From assembly GCF_900105685.1 (NCBI RefSeq), contig NZ_LT629781.1, forward strand, positions 1,302,001-1,366,000: 64,000 nt of DNA, read 5' to 3'. Under the pieces are notes generated by a model. The model saw only the letters and a program-made list of their open reading frames with translations, was not told the DNA's origin and did no database searches. Both the position numbers and the translations under genes were made by a program. This DNA comes from Verrucomicrobium sp. GAS474 (GTDB lineage: Bacteria > Verrucomicrobiota > Verrucomicrobiia > Methylacidiphilales > GAS474). Below, in pieces: positions 1-7,386 of this stretch; position 1 is the first letter of the stretch, and the number at the start of each line of letters is the position of its first letter.

Positions 1-1
1 G

Positions 2-340
2 AACGAGCGGGTCACCGCGCAGGTCGCCGAGATCACGACGAAGAGCCGGACGGTGCGGTCGAGCCTCGAGGAGATCGTCGGCAAGGTCCGCGAGGTCGAC
101 GGGCTGATCGGGACCATCGCGACGGCATCCCGCGAGCAGACGACGGGGCTGCAGCAGATCAACGAGACGGTCTCGCAGATGGACAAGATCACCCAGAACA
201 ACGCCGCCGGAGCCGAGGAGAGCGCCGGGGCCGCCGAGGAGCTCAACGCCCAGGCCCACGAATTGCGCGCGGCCGTCGGGATGCTGGGCCGCTTGGTGAA
301 TGGAGCGAAAAAAGAGGGCGAGATGGTCGTTGCCTCATAA
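2..340 (+). CDS. Methyl-accepting chemotaxis protein, C-terminal fragment
   Basis: The frame is open from the left edge, so only the last 112 residues are seen. They form the membrane-distal end of a chemoreceptor signalling helix: heptad-like helical sequence with IxxIATASREQTTGLQQIN and an AEESAGAAEELNAQA stretch, typical of the second strand of the MCP coiled coil near the adaptation sites. These receptors relay ligand binding to CheA/CheW and so control flagellar or twitching motility. Sensor and membrane segments would lie upstream of the window. A repeat fragment begins about 30 bases after the stop. The family call is firm; the ligand is unknown. Confidence 0.93.
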   Translation, partial: NERVTAQVAEITTKSRTVRSSLEEIVGKVREVDGLIGTIATASREQTTGLQQINETVSQMDKITQNNAAGAEESAGAAEELNAQAHELRAAVGMLGRLVNGAKKEGEMVVAS

Positions 341-369
341 CCGTTTCAGCTCCCCGTCTCCCCCCAGGC

Positions 370-434
370 CATGGTGCCTCAAGGAGGTTAGATCCAGCGG
401 AGGAGAATGGGCGTATGGGAGATCGGCCCTAGAC
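370..434 (+). repeat. Dispersed repeat, partial copy F
   Basis: About 65 bases closely match positions 55033-55098, sharing the blocks GGTTAGATCCAGCGGAG and TGGGCGTATGG. It lies between two convergent 3' ends (the MCP fragment and the ureide cupin), and its right end contains the cupin stop codon at 429-431. It corresponds to the left part of copy E only; the hairpin core seen in other copies is missing. Function unknown. Confidence 0.75.
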
Positions 435-1181
435 CACCTCGGGCATCCGGTTCGACTCCCGGAAGAGGAGGAACTGGGCGGGGGTCTTTCCCGTCGCGAC
501 GAACCATTGGGGGCAGAGGGGGGCGGCCCAGACGGCGTCGCCGTCCTTCACCGGGTACCACGAGTCGTCGAGGCGGCAGATGCCCTGTCCCTGAAGGAAG
601 AAGAGGCCGTGCTCGGCGCCGTGGACGCCCGCGCCGGGGAAGCTGGCGCCGGGCTGGAAGGTGAAGAGGGCCACGGCCATGTCGAAGCCGGGCTCGTCGG
701 GGAGGAAGGGCTGGATGCGGGTGTCGGGATCGCCCTGGTAGGGCTGGGGTTGCACCTGGCCGCCGCGGCCCACGATCATCCGGGGGGAGAAGATGTCGGG
801 GAGGGCGCGGTAGGCTTTCTGGACGATGAGGATCTGGGTCTCGGCCTCGGCCCCGGAGAGGATGCAGGAGTGGTGGGCGGGGATGTAGAGGTAGCCGCCG
901 GGGGCGATCCGCTTCACCTGCGCGGGACCGGCGTCGACCGTGCAGCCGCCGGCGAGGACGTAGAGGAAGGTCTCGGTGCCGCTCTCGGGGAGGGTCGCCG
1001 CGCCGTCGGCCTCGAAGAGGAGGAGGCCGGAGAAGAACTTCGAGCCGAGGCCGGAGGAGAGGAGGGTGGCGAGGCGCGACTTCACGAGGCCGACAGCGGG
1101 GAGGAAGTTCAGCGTGTCCTGCGTGATGAGGGCGTGGCGGCTGGTGACCCGGGTGCGGGTGTGTCCGAGGAGTTGGGCCAT
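429..1181 (-). CDS. (S)-ureidoglycine aminohydrolase-like bicupin
   Basis: A 250-residue bicupin that reads through like AllE/UGlyAH, which converts ureidoglycine to ureidoglycolate plus ammonia in allantoin breakdown. Visible family features are GTETFLYVLAGG in the first cupin and EHGLFFLQGQG, DSWYPV and CPQWF in the second. As I recall, the metal ligands in the plant enzyme are Glu-x-His-x3-His plus Gln. Here His187, His191 and Gln225 are kept, but the Glu position is Gly185. Activity is therefore uncertain. It starts 29 bases after the stop of the allantoinase-like gene, so the two are probably co-transcribed. The ATG at 1181 is the first start that gives the family N-terminus. Confidence 0.85.
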   Translation of the reverse strand: MAQLLGHTRTRVTSRHALITQDTLNFLPAVGLVKSRLATLLSSGLGSKFFSGLLLFEADGAATLPESGTETFLYVLAGGCTVDAGPAQVKRIAPGGYLYIPAHHSCILSGAEAETQILIVQKAYRALPDIFSPRMIVGRGGQVQPQPYQGDPDTRIQPFLPDEPGFDMAVALFTFQPGASFPGAGVHGAEHGLFFLQGQGICRLDDSWYPVKDGDAVWAAPLCPQWFVATGKTPAQFLLFRESNRMPEVV

Positions 1182-1210
1182 GGAGGAGGGAGGGTGCGGC
1201 GGGAAACCGG

Positions 1211-2590
1211 TTAACCTTGCCGAGGAATGAAGCAGACTTCGCCCTCTTTGACAATCTTCGCCATCCGGCCATTGGCGAAAAGGGTGCGGCCCCGCTGGAG
1301 GACGCGGACGATCCTCCCCCCGACGACCTGCCCGGCGTAGAGGCTTTCCCGCTCCGCGTAGAGGCATTCCCCGGCCCCCATGCCGACCCGGTGCGATTCC
1401 TCGAGATCGAGGAAGAGGAGGTCGGCGTCTTTCCCGAGGGCGATGCCGCCCTTGCGGTCGGCGAGGCCGAGGAAGGCGGCGGCGTCGGGGCCGAGGCGGG
1501 AGGCGAGGCGGGCGCGGCCGGGACCGGTCTCGGAGGCGAGGTCGGGCCGGGTGAGGAGGGCGGCGTGGGCGTGCTGGGCGGTCCGCATGCCGTGGGCCTC
1601 GGCGTGGCCGGAGAGGAGGAGGTCGATCGGGCTCGGATGGGAGGCGGCGGCGGCGAAGAGGGCGGCGCGGACGGGATCGGATCGGAGCGGCGGCAGGGGG
1701 CGGGCGCGGGTGAATTTCTGGCCGAGGGGGGAATGGGCGGCGGCGGCCCCGTCTTCCTCGGAGAAGAGGAGGTGGTGGGCGGCGCTCCCCGTGGTGACGC
1801 GGAGCTCGGGGTGGGCGGCCCGGGCGGCCTCGATCCGGGCGAGCGACTCCACGAGAGTGAGGGGAGAGAGGAAGAGGGCGCATCCGGCCTCCCCGGCGAG
1901 GTCGAGGGCGATGCGGACGGCCTCGTCCTCGGCCCTCGGGGGATGGCTTTCGAGGAAGAGGGAGCGGGGGCCGCCGAGGCCGTTGTTGGCGGCGGGTAGC
2001 TCCGGGACGCCCGATTCGGTGTGGAGGTGGACGGGGAGGCCGAGGCGGGCCGCCTCCTTCATCGCGCGGAGGAGGAGGGGATGGGCGACGGGCGGCGCGC
2101 CGTCCCGCTCGGCGGGGGCGAGGGAGGCGTGGAAGCCGACGATCCCGGCGTCGCGGAGGGCCTCCATCTTGCCGAAGTGGACGGCGGTGCCGCTGATCCC
2201 GGCCCAGAGGGCGAAATCGGTCCGCGAGTGGGCGAGGAGGAACGCCTTCTTCCGCGCGAGGCCCTCGGGATCGTAGAGGGGGAGGTTCCGACCGCCGGGG
2301 AGGTCGGCGTAGAGGGTGCCGCCCCCAGCGGCGAAGGGGGCGCCGATCTCGCCCGGGGCCGTGATCCGGGTCTCGGCCTGGGCGGGGAGGAAGCGGACGG
2401 CGGGGTCGACGACGCCGGGGAGGAGGACGAGGCCCGAGGCTTCGAGGAGGAAGGCGGCGGCAAGCTCGAGGCCGGGGCCGAGGGCGACGATCTTCCCGTC
2501 GGCGACGGCGATGTCGACGCGGGCCATCCGGCAGTCGGGCCCGGGCAGGGCGACGTACCCGCCCCGGATGAGAAGATCGGCTTCGGTCAT
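1211..2590 (-). CDS. Allantoinase/dihydroorotase-like amidohydrolase, probably non-catalytic
   Basis: 459 residues with the cyclic amidohydrolase layout: an N-terminal beta domain (DLLIRGGYV), a central barrel and a C-terminal GKDADLLFLD return. Overall it reads like AllB or dihydroorotase. The metal site is largely gone. The D-x-H-x-H motif is D-P-A64-V-R66, the carboxylated lysine position (GFKCF in E. coli AllB) is His154, the third histidine region reads LFLSPLT, and the SDH aspartate is Gly327 (SGHAE). Only His190 and the HH near 271 survive. The frame is intact, so it may be a structural or regulatory pseudoenzyme, as known for some PyrC-like proteins bound to PyrB, although no pyrB is nearby. 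Neighbours suggest a purine or ureide role. Confidence 0.8.
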   Translation of the reverse strand: MTEADLLIRGGYVALPGPDCRMARVDIAVADGKIVALGPGLELAAAFLLEASGLVLLPGVVDPAVRFLPAQAETRITAPGEIGAPFAAGGGTLYADLPGGRNLPLYDPEGLARKKAFLLAHSRTDFALWAGISGTAVHFGKMEALRDAGIVGFHASLAPAERDGAPPVAHPLLLRAMKEAARLGLPVHLHTESGVPELPAANNGLGGPRSLFLESHPPRAEDEAVRIALDLAGEAGCALFLSPLTLVESLARIEAARAAHPELRVTTGSAAHHLLFSEEDGAAAAHSPLGQKFTRARPLPPLRSDPVRAALFAAAASHPSPIDLLLSGHAEAHGMRTAQHAHAALLTRPDLASETGPGRARLASRLGPDAAAFLGLADRKGGIALGKDADLLFLDLEESHRVGMGAGECLYAERESLYAGQVVGGRIVRVLQRGRTLFANGRMAKIVKEGEVCFIPRQG

Positions 2591-2620
2591 GGCCTCCTTG
2601 CCCCTTTTTCTCTTTTTTCC

Positions 2621-3625
2621 CTATCGGGAGCCGCTCATCGCCTCGACGAAGATGGGAGGGTTTGCGATGAGGCCGGAGACGCACCGGCACGCTTCGGGCC
2701 GGGAGGGAAGGACGAGGGTCTCGGCGAGTTCTCCCTCGAGGTCGACGACCATCGCGGGGTAGGCGTCGAGGAAGAGGGTGGTGAGGGTGTCGTGGATGTT
2801 CCCCGTGCCGAGGCCCTGGGCGTGGTTGCAGACGAGGTGGTAGTAGAGGAGGTGGATGCCGAGGAAACGGGCGAGGAGCGGGTTGACGCAATCGCCGTGG
2901 AGGGTGGCGACGGGGGGCTTCGCGGGCTCGAGGTCGGAGATGGTCTTGTTCAAGGCCCGCCACATGAGGATGTCGAAGTCGGTCTCGAAGGTGACGGTCT
3001 CGACCTGGACGAGGGCGGCGCGGACGGTCTCCGGGGTGTGGATCTTGCGGATGGTCCCCTTCGCCTCGTAGGCCTGCGCGAGGGGGAGGAGCTGGGCGGC
3101 GAGGCCGGGACAGAAGGGGGCGTCGAGGAAGAGGTTGTGCCGGGGCCACGGCGCGGCGTAGGGGGTGCCGGGGAGGCCGCGGTGCTCCTGGTGGGTCCGG
3201 TAGCTCCACGGGAAGACGAGATCGCCCGGCTGGATCGCATTCGGGTCGGAATCGGGCCGCGCCTCGCAGACGCCCGAGTTGCCGCCGACGACGGCGGCCT
3301 TCACCCCCGCCTTCCACAAGATCCAGAAGACGCGGCGGAGCGTGGTTTCCGACTGGGTCTCCTCGCCGACGATGTCGCCGTAGGAAGGGATCCAGAGGAA
3401 GGGGCGGAGCGTGCCGTCGGCCTGCGGAACGTCGAAGGCGTGGACCTCGGGGCCGAGGCCGTAGGGCGTCTCGACGCGCTCCCCGCCGCGATGGGTCCAC
3501 CCGCGCGCGACGAAGGCGGCGACGACGGCATCGATCGGCATCGACCAGAGCGGGCTCCCCGTCAGGCTGGCCAGCGGAGCGCGGGGGCCGTGGTAGGGGA
3601 AGTCGGTCGGGGACGGGGAGGACAT
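2621..3625 (-). CDS. Purine nucleoside/MTA phosphorylase-like protein
   Basis: 334 residues. The stretch GGNSGVCEARPDSDPNAI followed by PGDLVFPWSY, and then DAPFCPGLAAQL, follows the order of the MTA-phosphorylase/PNP family (glycine-rich phosphate loop, PGD, PFCP). A later segment with ETDFDILMWRALN and YYHLVCNHAQGLG sits where the family has its EGPRFST purine-site and TNYAAG regions, but is divergent. It would phosphorolyse a nucleoside or deoxynucleoside; the substrate cannot be read from sequence. It is the first gene of the minus-strand cluster with the allantoinase-like and cupin genes (30-base gap), which fits a nucleoside-to-ureide salvage route. It is divergent from panE across 88 bases, which must hold both promoters. 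Confidence 0.65.
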   Translation of the reverse strand: MSSPSPTDFPYHGPRAPLASLTGSPLWSMPIDAVVAAFVARGWTHRGGERVETPYGLGPEVHAFDVPQADGTLRPFLWIPSYGDIVGEETQSETTLRRVFWILWKAGVKAAVVGGNSGVCEARPDSDPNAIQPGDLVFPWSYRTHQEHRGLPGTPYAAPWPRHNLFLDAPFCPGLAAQLLPLAQAYEAKGTIRKIHTPETVRAALVQVETVTFETDFDILMWRALNKTISDLEPAKPPVATLHGDCVNPLLARFLGIHLLYYHLVCNHAQGLGTGNIHDTLTTLFLDAYPAMVVDLEGELAETLVLPSRPEACRCVSGLIANPPIFVEAMSGSR

Positions 3626-3713
3626 TGCTATGGCAGTTTGGCGAAAAGGAACGCTTTGAAAAGAGCGGGAAGAAAGGATTTTTTCTTCCGGAGGTCAAGG
3701 CTATCGATAGGGA

Positions 3714-4643
3714 ATGAACGGAGGCGAGAACAGGCCGCGCATCGCGGTGGTCGGGGCGGGAGCCGTCGGCGGCTATTACGGCGGTCTTTTGGCAAGGGCG
3801 GGGGCGTCCGTCGTCATGATCGGGCGGGAGCCGTTCGTCGACGCGGTGGAGGCCCGCGGGCTCTTTCTCGACGCGCTCTCTTTCCAGGAAGCGGTCCCCG
3901 TCGAAGCTTCGCTGGAGCTGGGCGCCGTCCGCGGGGCCGACCTGGTTCTCTTCTGCGTGAAGGCGACCGACACCGCCGCGATCGCGCGTGAGATCGCTCC
4001 CTTGCTCTCGCCGGAGGCGGTCGTCCTCAGCCTCCAGAACGGGGTCGATAACGTCGAGTGCCTCGCCGCGGCGGGGATCGCGGCGCTGCCCGCCGTCGTC
4101 TATATCGCGGCGTCGGTGCCCGAACCGGGTCGGGTGAAGCATGCGGGCCGGGGCGATCTGGTGATCGGGCCGGAGACCGAAACGACGCGGCGGCTCGCCC
4201 TCCTCTTCGAGCGGGCCGGAGTGCCGTGCCGGATCAGCGCCAACATCGAGGGGGAGCTGTGGGAGAAATTCATCTGCAACTGCGCCCTGAACGCGGTCTC
4301 CGCCCTCGGCCAGGCGCGGTATGGCCGGATCAACGGCGATGCGGGGGCGGTCGAGCTGGTCGCGGCCGTCATCGGCGAGGTGCTGGCCGTCGCGCGGGCG
4401 ATGGGGGTGGTGCTGCCCCGCATGGGGGAGGAAAAGGCCGCCCTCGCGGCGACGCTGGAACTGACCGCCCAGATCGGCGGGGCGTTTTCCTCGACGGCGC
4501 AGGATTTGAAGCGAAGGAAGCCGACCGAGATCGACGTGTTGAACGGCTTCATCGCGCGCCGGGGGAGCGAACTCGGCGTCCCGACCCCGGTGAACCACGC
4601 GCTCTTCACGCTGGTGAAGCTGGCCGAGGGGCGCGAGGAGTGA
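3714..4643 (+). CDS. panE: 2-dehydropantoate 2-reductase (ketopantoate reductase)
   Basis: 309 residues; NADPH-dependent reduction of ketopantoate to pantoate in pantothenate/CoA synthesis. The N-terminal Rossmann fold starts IAVVGAGAVGGYYG (residues 9-22). SLQNGVDN follows, the catalytic lysine region is WEKFICNCALNAVSAL, and the C-terminal helical domain has KRRKPTEIDVLNGFI, which contributes substrate contacts. Length is usual for the family. Its 3' end overlaps the convergent protease gene by 38 bases. No other pantothenate gene is adjacent. Confidence 0.93.
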   Translation: MNGGENRPRIAVVGAGAVGGYYGGLLARAGASVVMIGREPFVDAVEARGLFLDALSFQEAVPVEASLELGAVRGADLVLFCVKATDTAAIAREIAPLLSPEAVVLSLQNGVDNVECLAAAGIAALPAVVYIAASVPEPGRVKHAGRGDLVIGPETETTRRLALLFERAGVPCRISANIEGELWEKFICNCALNAVSALGQARYGRINGDAGAVELVAAVIGEVLAVARAMGVVLPRMGEEKAALAATLELTAQIGGAFSSTAQDLKRRKPTEIDVLNGFIARRGSELGVPTPVNHALFTLVKLAEGREE

Positions 4644-5334
4644 GGGAACCCCTCGGCCACGCGAGCGCCGCCCCGACCAACAGCAGGAATAGATAAACCC
4701 CATTCGCCCCGCTCCAAAACGGAGGGAAAACGCCCCGCGCAAAGTAAAGGCTATCGACAATAAAGTGAATCAGGGCGGTCCACCCGAGGCCGAGGCCCCG
4801 CTGCCGGAGCCCCGCCCATGTCAGGCCGAAGAGAAAGATCGCGGGCCAGCCGACGACGGCCGGGGCTTGGATATGAAAGAGGGTGAAGAGCGCCGCCCCT
4901 AGAAAAAGCGCGGTGGCAGTCCCGAAGCGGGCGACGAGGCCCTGGTGCAGGCCGCCACGAAAGGCGTATTCCTCGAAAAGGACGACAGGGACCGTCGCGG
5001 CGATCCCGACGAGGGCGAGGCCCCACGGCCACGGATTTCCGCCCGCGAAGAGGAAGGTGCGGAGAACTTCCGCGCCGACGAGCAGGAGGGCCGGAAGGAG
5101 CAGCCCCCGTCCTCGAACGACGAAATCGAAGGGAACCGCATTCCCCCAGCGATGCCGATTGCACCGCGCCAGCGCGGCGAAGGTCGCGAGCCGGGGCAGG
5201 CACATGAAGAGGTCGCGCCGGGACCATTCGGCATCGGTATGGACGGGAAGGACGGCGTAGACCCCGCAGCGGACCGCCATGTAGGCGAGGACGATCAGCA
5301 GCGAGTCCCGGAGGATGGGGGAACGGGGCTGCAT
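4606..5334 (-). CDS. CPBP/CAAX-like intramembrane protease
   Basis: 242 residues, mostly hydrophobic with roughly six to eight membrane segments. The CPBP (Abi) family motifs are in order: FEEYAFRG (EExxxR), then TLFH, then HFIVD, which together supply the Glu and His residues of the glutamic intramembrane protease fold. Bacterial members cleave membrane substrates or act in bacteriocin immunity; the target here is unknown. It starts 17 bases after the stop of der and could be cotranscribed with der-pgsA-gltX. The ATG at 5334 follows that short gap; a longer upstream frame exists but is a shadow of der. Confidence 0.8.
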   Translation of the reverse strand: MQPRSPILRDSLLIVLAYMAVRCGVYAVLPVHTDAEWSRRDLFMCLPRLATFAALARCNRHRWGNAVPFDFVVRGRGLLLPALLLVGAEVLRTFLFAGGNPWPWGLALVGIAATVPVVLFEEYAFRGGLHQGLVARFGTATALFLGAALFTLFHIQAPAVVGWPAIFLFGLTWAGLRQRGLGLGWTALIHFIVDSLYFARGVFPPFWSGANGVYLFLLLVGAALAWPRGSLTPRAPRPASPA

Positions 5335-5351
5335 GGCTTTGCGCCTGCCGC

Positions 5352-6794
5352 CTACTTCGGCTTCATCGGCTGCTTTTCCTTCCAGACCCAGCGGACGGGG
5401 CAGCCTTCGAGGGGGAATTTCTCGCGGAGCTTCAGCTCGATGTAGCGGCGGTAGGCGGGGGTGAGGAGGGAGAAGCTGTTGATGAAGGCGAGGATGGTCG
5501 GCGTCGGGTGGGGCTGGGTCTCGTCGATCTGGTGGGTGGCGTAGTAGATCTTGAAGCGGCGGTTGTTGACGAGGGGCGGGGCGTATTTTTCCTGGGCCTT
5601 CTGGAGGAGGTCGTTCAGTTCGGAGGTGCTGATCTTGTTGCGCCGGTTCTTCTCGATCTTCTCGATGGTCTTGAGGATCGACTCGACCCGCTCGCCGGTC
5701 TTCGCGCTGGTGAAGAGGATGGGGGCGTGCTCGAGGAAGAAGAGGTCCTGCTTGATGTTCTCGATGAACTCGAACTCCTTCTTCCGCGTGGCGTCGCCCT
5801 GCTCGCGGACGAGGTCCCACTTGTTGACGACGATCATGACCGGGCGCATCGCGTCGTCGATGAGGCCGCCGATCTTCTTGTCCTGCATGGAGACGCCCTC
5901 CATGGCGTCGAGGACGAGGACGCAGACGTTGGCGCGGTTGATGACGTGGACGCTGCGGCCGGTCATCTTCGTCTCGAGGGGGTCGCGGACCTTGCGGTTC
6001 TGCCGCATCCCGGCGGTGTCGATGAGGGTGAAGGCGCGGTTCCGCCAGGTGAAGGGGACGTCGATGGCGTCGCGGGTGGTGCCGGAGACGGGGCTGACGA
6101 TGGTGCGGGAGTCTTCGAGGAGGGCGTTGACCATCGACGATTTGCCGACGTTGGGCCGCCCGAGGAAGGCGAGGCGGATCGGCTGCTCGGCGCGGGAGAG
6201 GCGTGCCGGCTCCTCGGCGTCGCCCTCGCCCCAGGGCTCGACGAGGATCTCCATGAGGTCGCCGAGGCCGAGGCCGTGGGCGGCGGAGAGGGCGACGACG
6301 TCGGGGAAGCCGAGCTTGCGGAAGTCCTCGATGCGGTCCTCGAGCTCGGGGACGTCGAGCTTGTTCACGACGAGGATGACGCGGCGGTTCGCGACGGCGG
6401 GGGCGTTCTCGCTCTCGTCCCCGGCCTTCTTCTTCACGCCCTTCTTCCCGGTCTTCGTGCGGAGGCGCTTGGCGATCTCCTGGTCGAGGGGGGTGAGGCC
6501 GTCGCGGCCGTCGACGACGAAGAGGATGTCCTGCGCGGTGGCGAGGGCGATGCTGACCTCGTGCTCGATCGCCTCGGCGAAGCCTTCCTTGTCGCCGAGG
6601 CCGATGCCGCCGGTGTCGAGGAGCTCGAAGCCGTGGCCCGCGTGGCGGCAGGCGTGGGAGATGCGGTCCCGCGTCACGCCGGGCTGGTCGTGGACGAGGG
6701 AGATCTGCTTCCCGGTGATCCGGTTGAAGATCGCCGATTTGCCGACGTTGGGGCGGCCGACGATGGCGACGGTGCGTGAAATGGAGGGAGGCAT
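5352..6794 (-). CDS. der: Ribosome-biogenesis GTPase Der (EngA)
   Basis: 480 residues with the tandem GTPase domains unique to Der. The first has GRPNVGKSAIF (residues ~13-23), DTGG and NKLD; the second has GRPNVGKSSMV, DTAGM and NKWD. A C-terminal KH-like domain follows, ending in CPVRWVWKEKQ. It acts in 50S subunit maturation. A lysine- and glutamate-rich insertion of about 20 residues (near KKGVKKKAG) precedes the first NKLD, longer than in most homologues. pgsA starts upstream and its stop lies just beyond, so der is the tail of a gltX-pgsA-der run. Confidence 0.97.
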   Translation of the reverse strand: MPPSISRTVAIVGRPNVGKSAIFNRITGKQISLVHDQPGVTRDRISHACRHAGHGFELLDTGGIGLGDKEGFAEAIEHEVSIALATAQDILFVVDGRDGLTPLDQEIAKRLRTKTGKKGVKKKAGDESENAPAVANRRVILVVNKLDVPELEDRIEDFRKLGFPDVVALSAAHGLGLGDLMEILVEPWGEGDAEEPARLSRAEQPIRLAFLGRPNVGKSSMVNALLEDSRTIVSPVSGTTRDAIDVPFTWRNRAFTLIDTAGMRQNRKVRDPLETKMTGRSVHVINRANVCVLVLDAMEGVSMQDKKIGGLIDDAMRPVMIVVNKWDLVREQGDATRKKEFEFIENIKQDLFFLEHAPILFTSAKTGERVESILKTIEKIEKNRRNKISTSELNDLLQKAQEKYAPPLVNNRRFKIYYATHQIDETQPHPTPTILAFINSFSLLTPAYRRYIELKLREKFPLEGCPVRWVWKEKQPMKPK

Positions 6795-6796
6795 GA

Positions 6797-7378
6797 TTAG
6801 TGGGGTTTCGAGTGGTCCCCGGCGTTGAACTGGGCGATGCCGTCGCGGACGTAGAAGACGGTGGAGGCGAGGGTGAAGAGGCCGCCGATCCAGCAGAGGA
6901 TGTTGACCCAGGGGAGGTTCAGCAGGACGGCGCAGATGGCGGCGAAGACGAAGACGGTCGAGACTTTGCCCGTCCAGTGGGGACGGACCTCGACGGTGTG
7001 GTGGAAGTAGTGGAGGAGGAAGGCCCCGACGGCGAGGATGACGTCCCGGCTGATGACGAGGAGGGGGAACCAGAGGGGGAAGGTGGGGATGCCCTGGAAG
7101 GGGATGAGGCTGAGGGAGAGGAGGGCGGTGAAGGCGAGGAGCTTGTCGGCGGTGGGATCGAGGACGGCCCCGAGCTTCGTCCGCTGGTTGCAGTGGCGGG
7201 CGAGGTAGCCGTCGACGCCGTCGGAGATCGCCGCGACGAGGAAGATCCCGAACGCGAGCCAGCGCAACCTCTCGTCCGGCGCGCCGTGGCGCTCCGAAGC
7301 GGAGTAGTAGAGCAACGTCCCGAGGAAGATCGGGATGAGGACGATCCGGAAGATCGTGATGCGGTTGGCCCAGGTCAT
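6797..7378 (-). CDS. pgsA: CDP-diacylglycerol--glycerol-3-phosphate 3-phosphatidyltransferase
   Basis: 193 residues with about five membrane helices. The CDP-alcohol phosphotransferase signature is intact: DGVDGYLAR followed by GAVLDPTADK, i.e. D-x2-DG-x2-AR-x8-G-x3-D-x3-D. It makes phosphatidylglycerol phosphate, the precursor of phosphatidylglycerol and cardiolipin, in the inner membrane. PgsA is preferred over phosphatidylserine or cardiolipin synthases because of the short MTWANRITIFRI N-terminus and length. It lies 8 bases after the gltX stop and 2 bases before der, a tight operon. Confidence 0.93.
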   Translation of the reverse strand: MTWANRITIFRIVLIPIFLGTLLYYSASERHGAPDERLRWLAFGIFLVAAISDGVDGYLARHCNQRTKLGAVLDPTADKLLAFTALLSLSLIPFQGIPTFPLWFPLLVISRDVILAVGAFLLHYFHHTVEVRPHWTGKVSTVFVFAAICAVLLNLPWVNILCWIGGLFTLASTVFYVRDGIAQFNAGDHSKPH

Positions 7379-7386
7379 GGGATTTC

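Noticed and set aside
446-466. tRNA-like T-arm sequence (GGTTCGACTCCCGG)
   Set aside because: It lies in the coding end of the cupin gene, and there are no anticodon or acceptor arms at the right distances.
300-4760. Long open frames antisense to the left-hand genes, including one of over 1400 codons
   Set aside because: Arg/Pro/Gly-rich translations, no start signal or domain; produced by the high GC content and third-position bias. The same holds for the other large shadow frames across the window.
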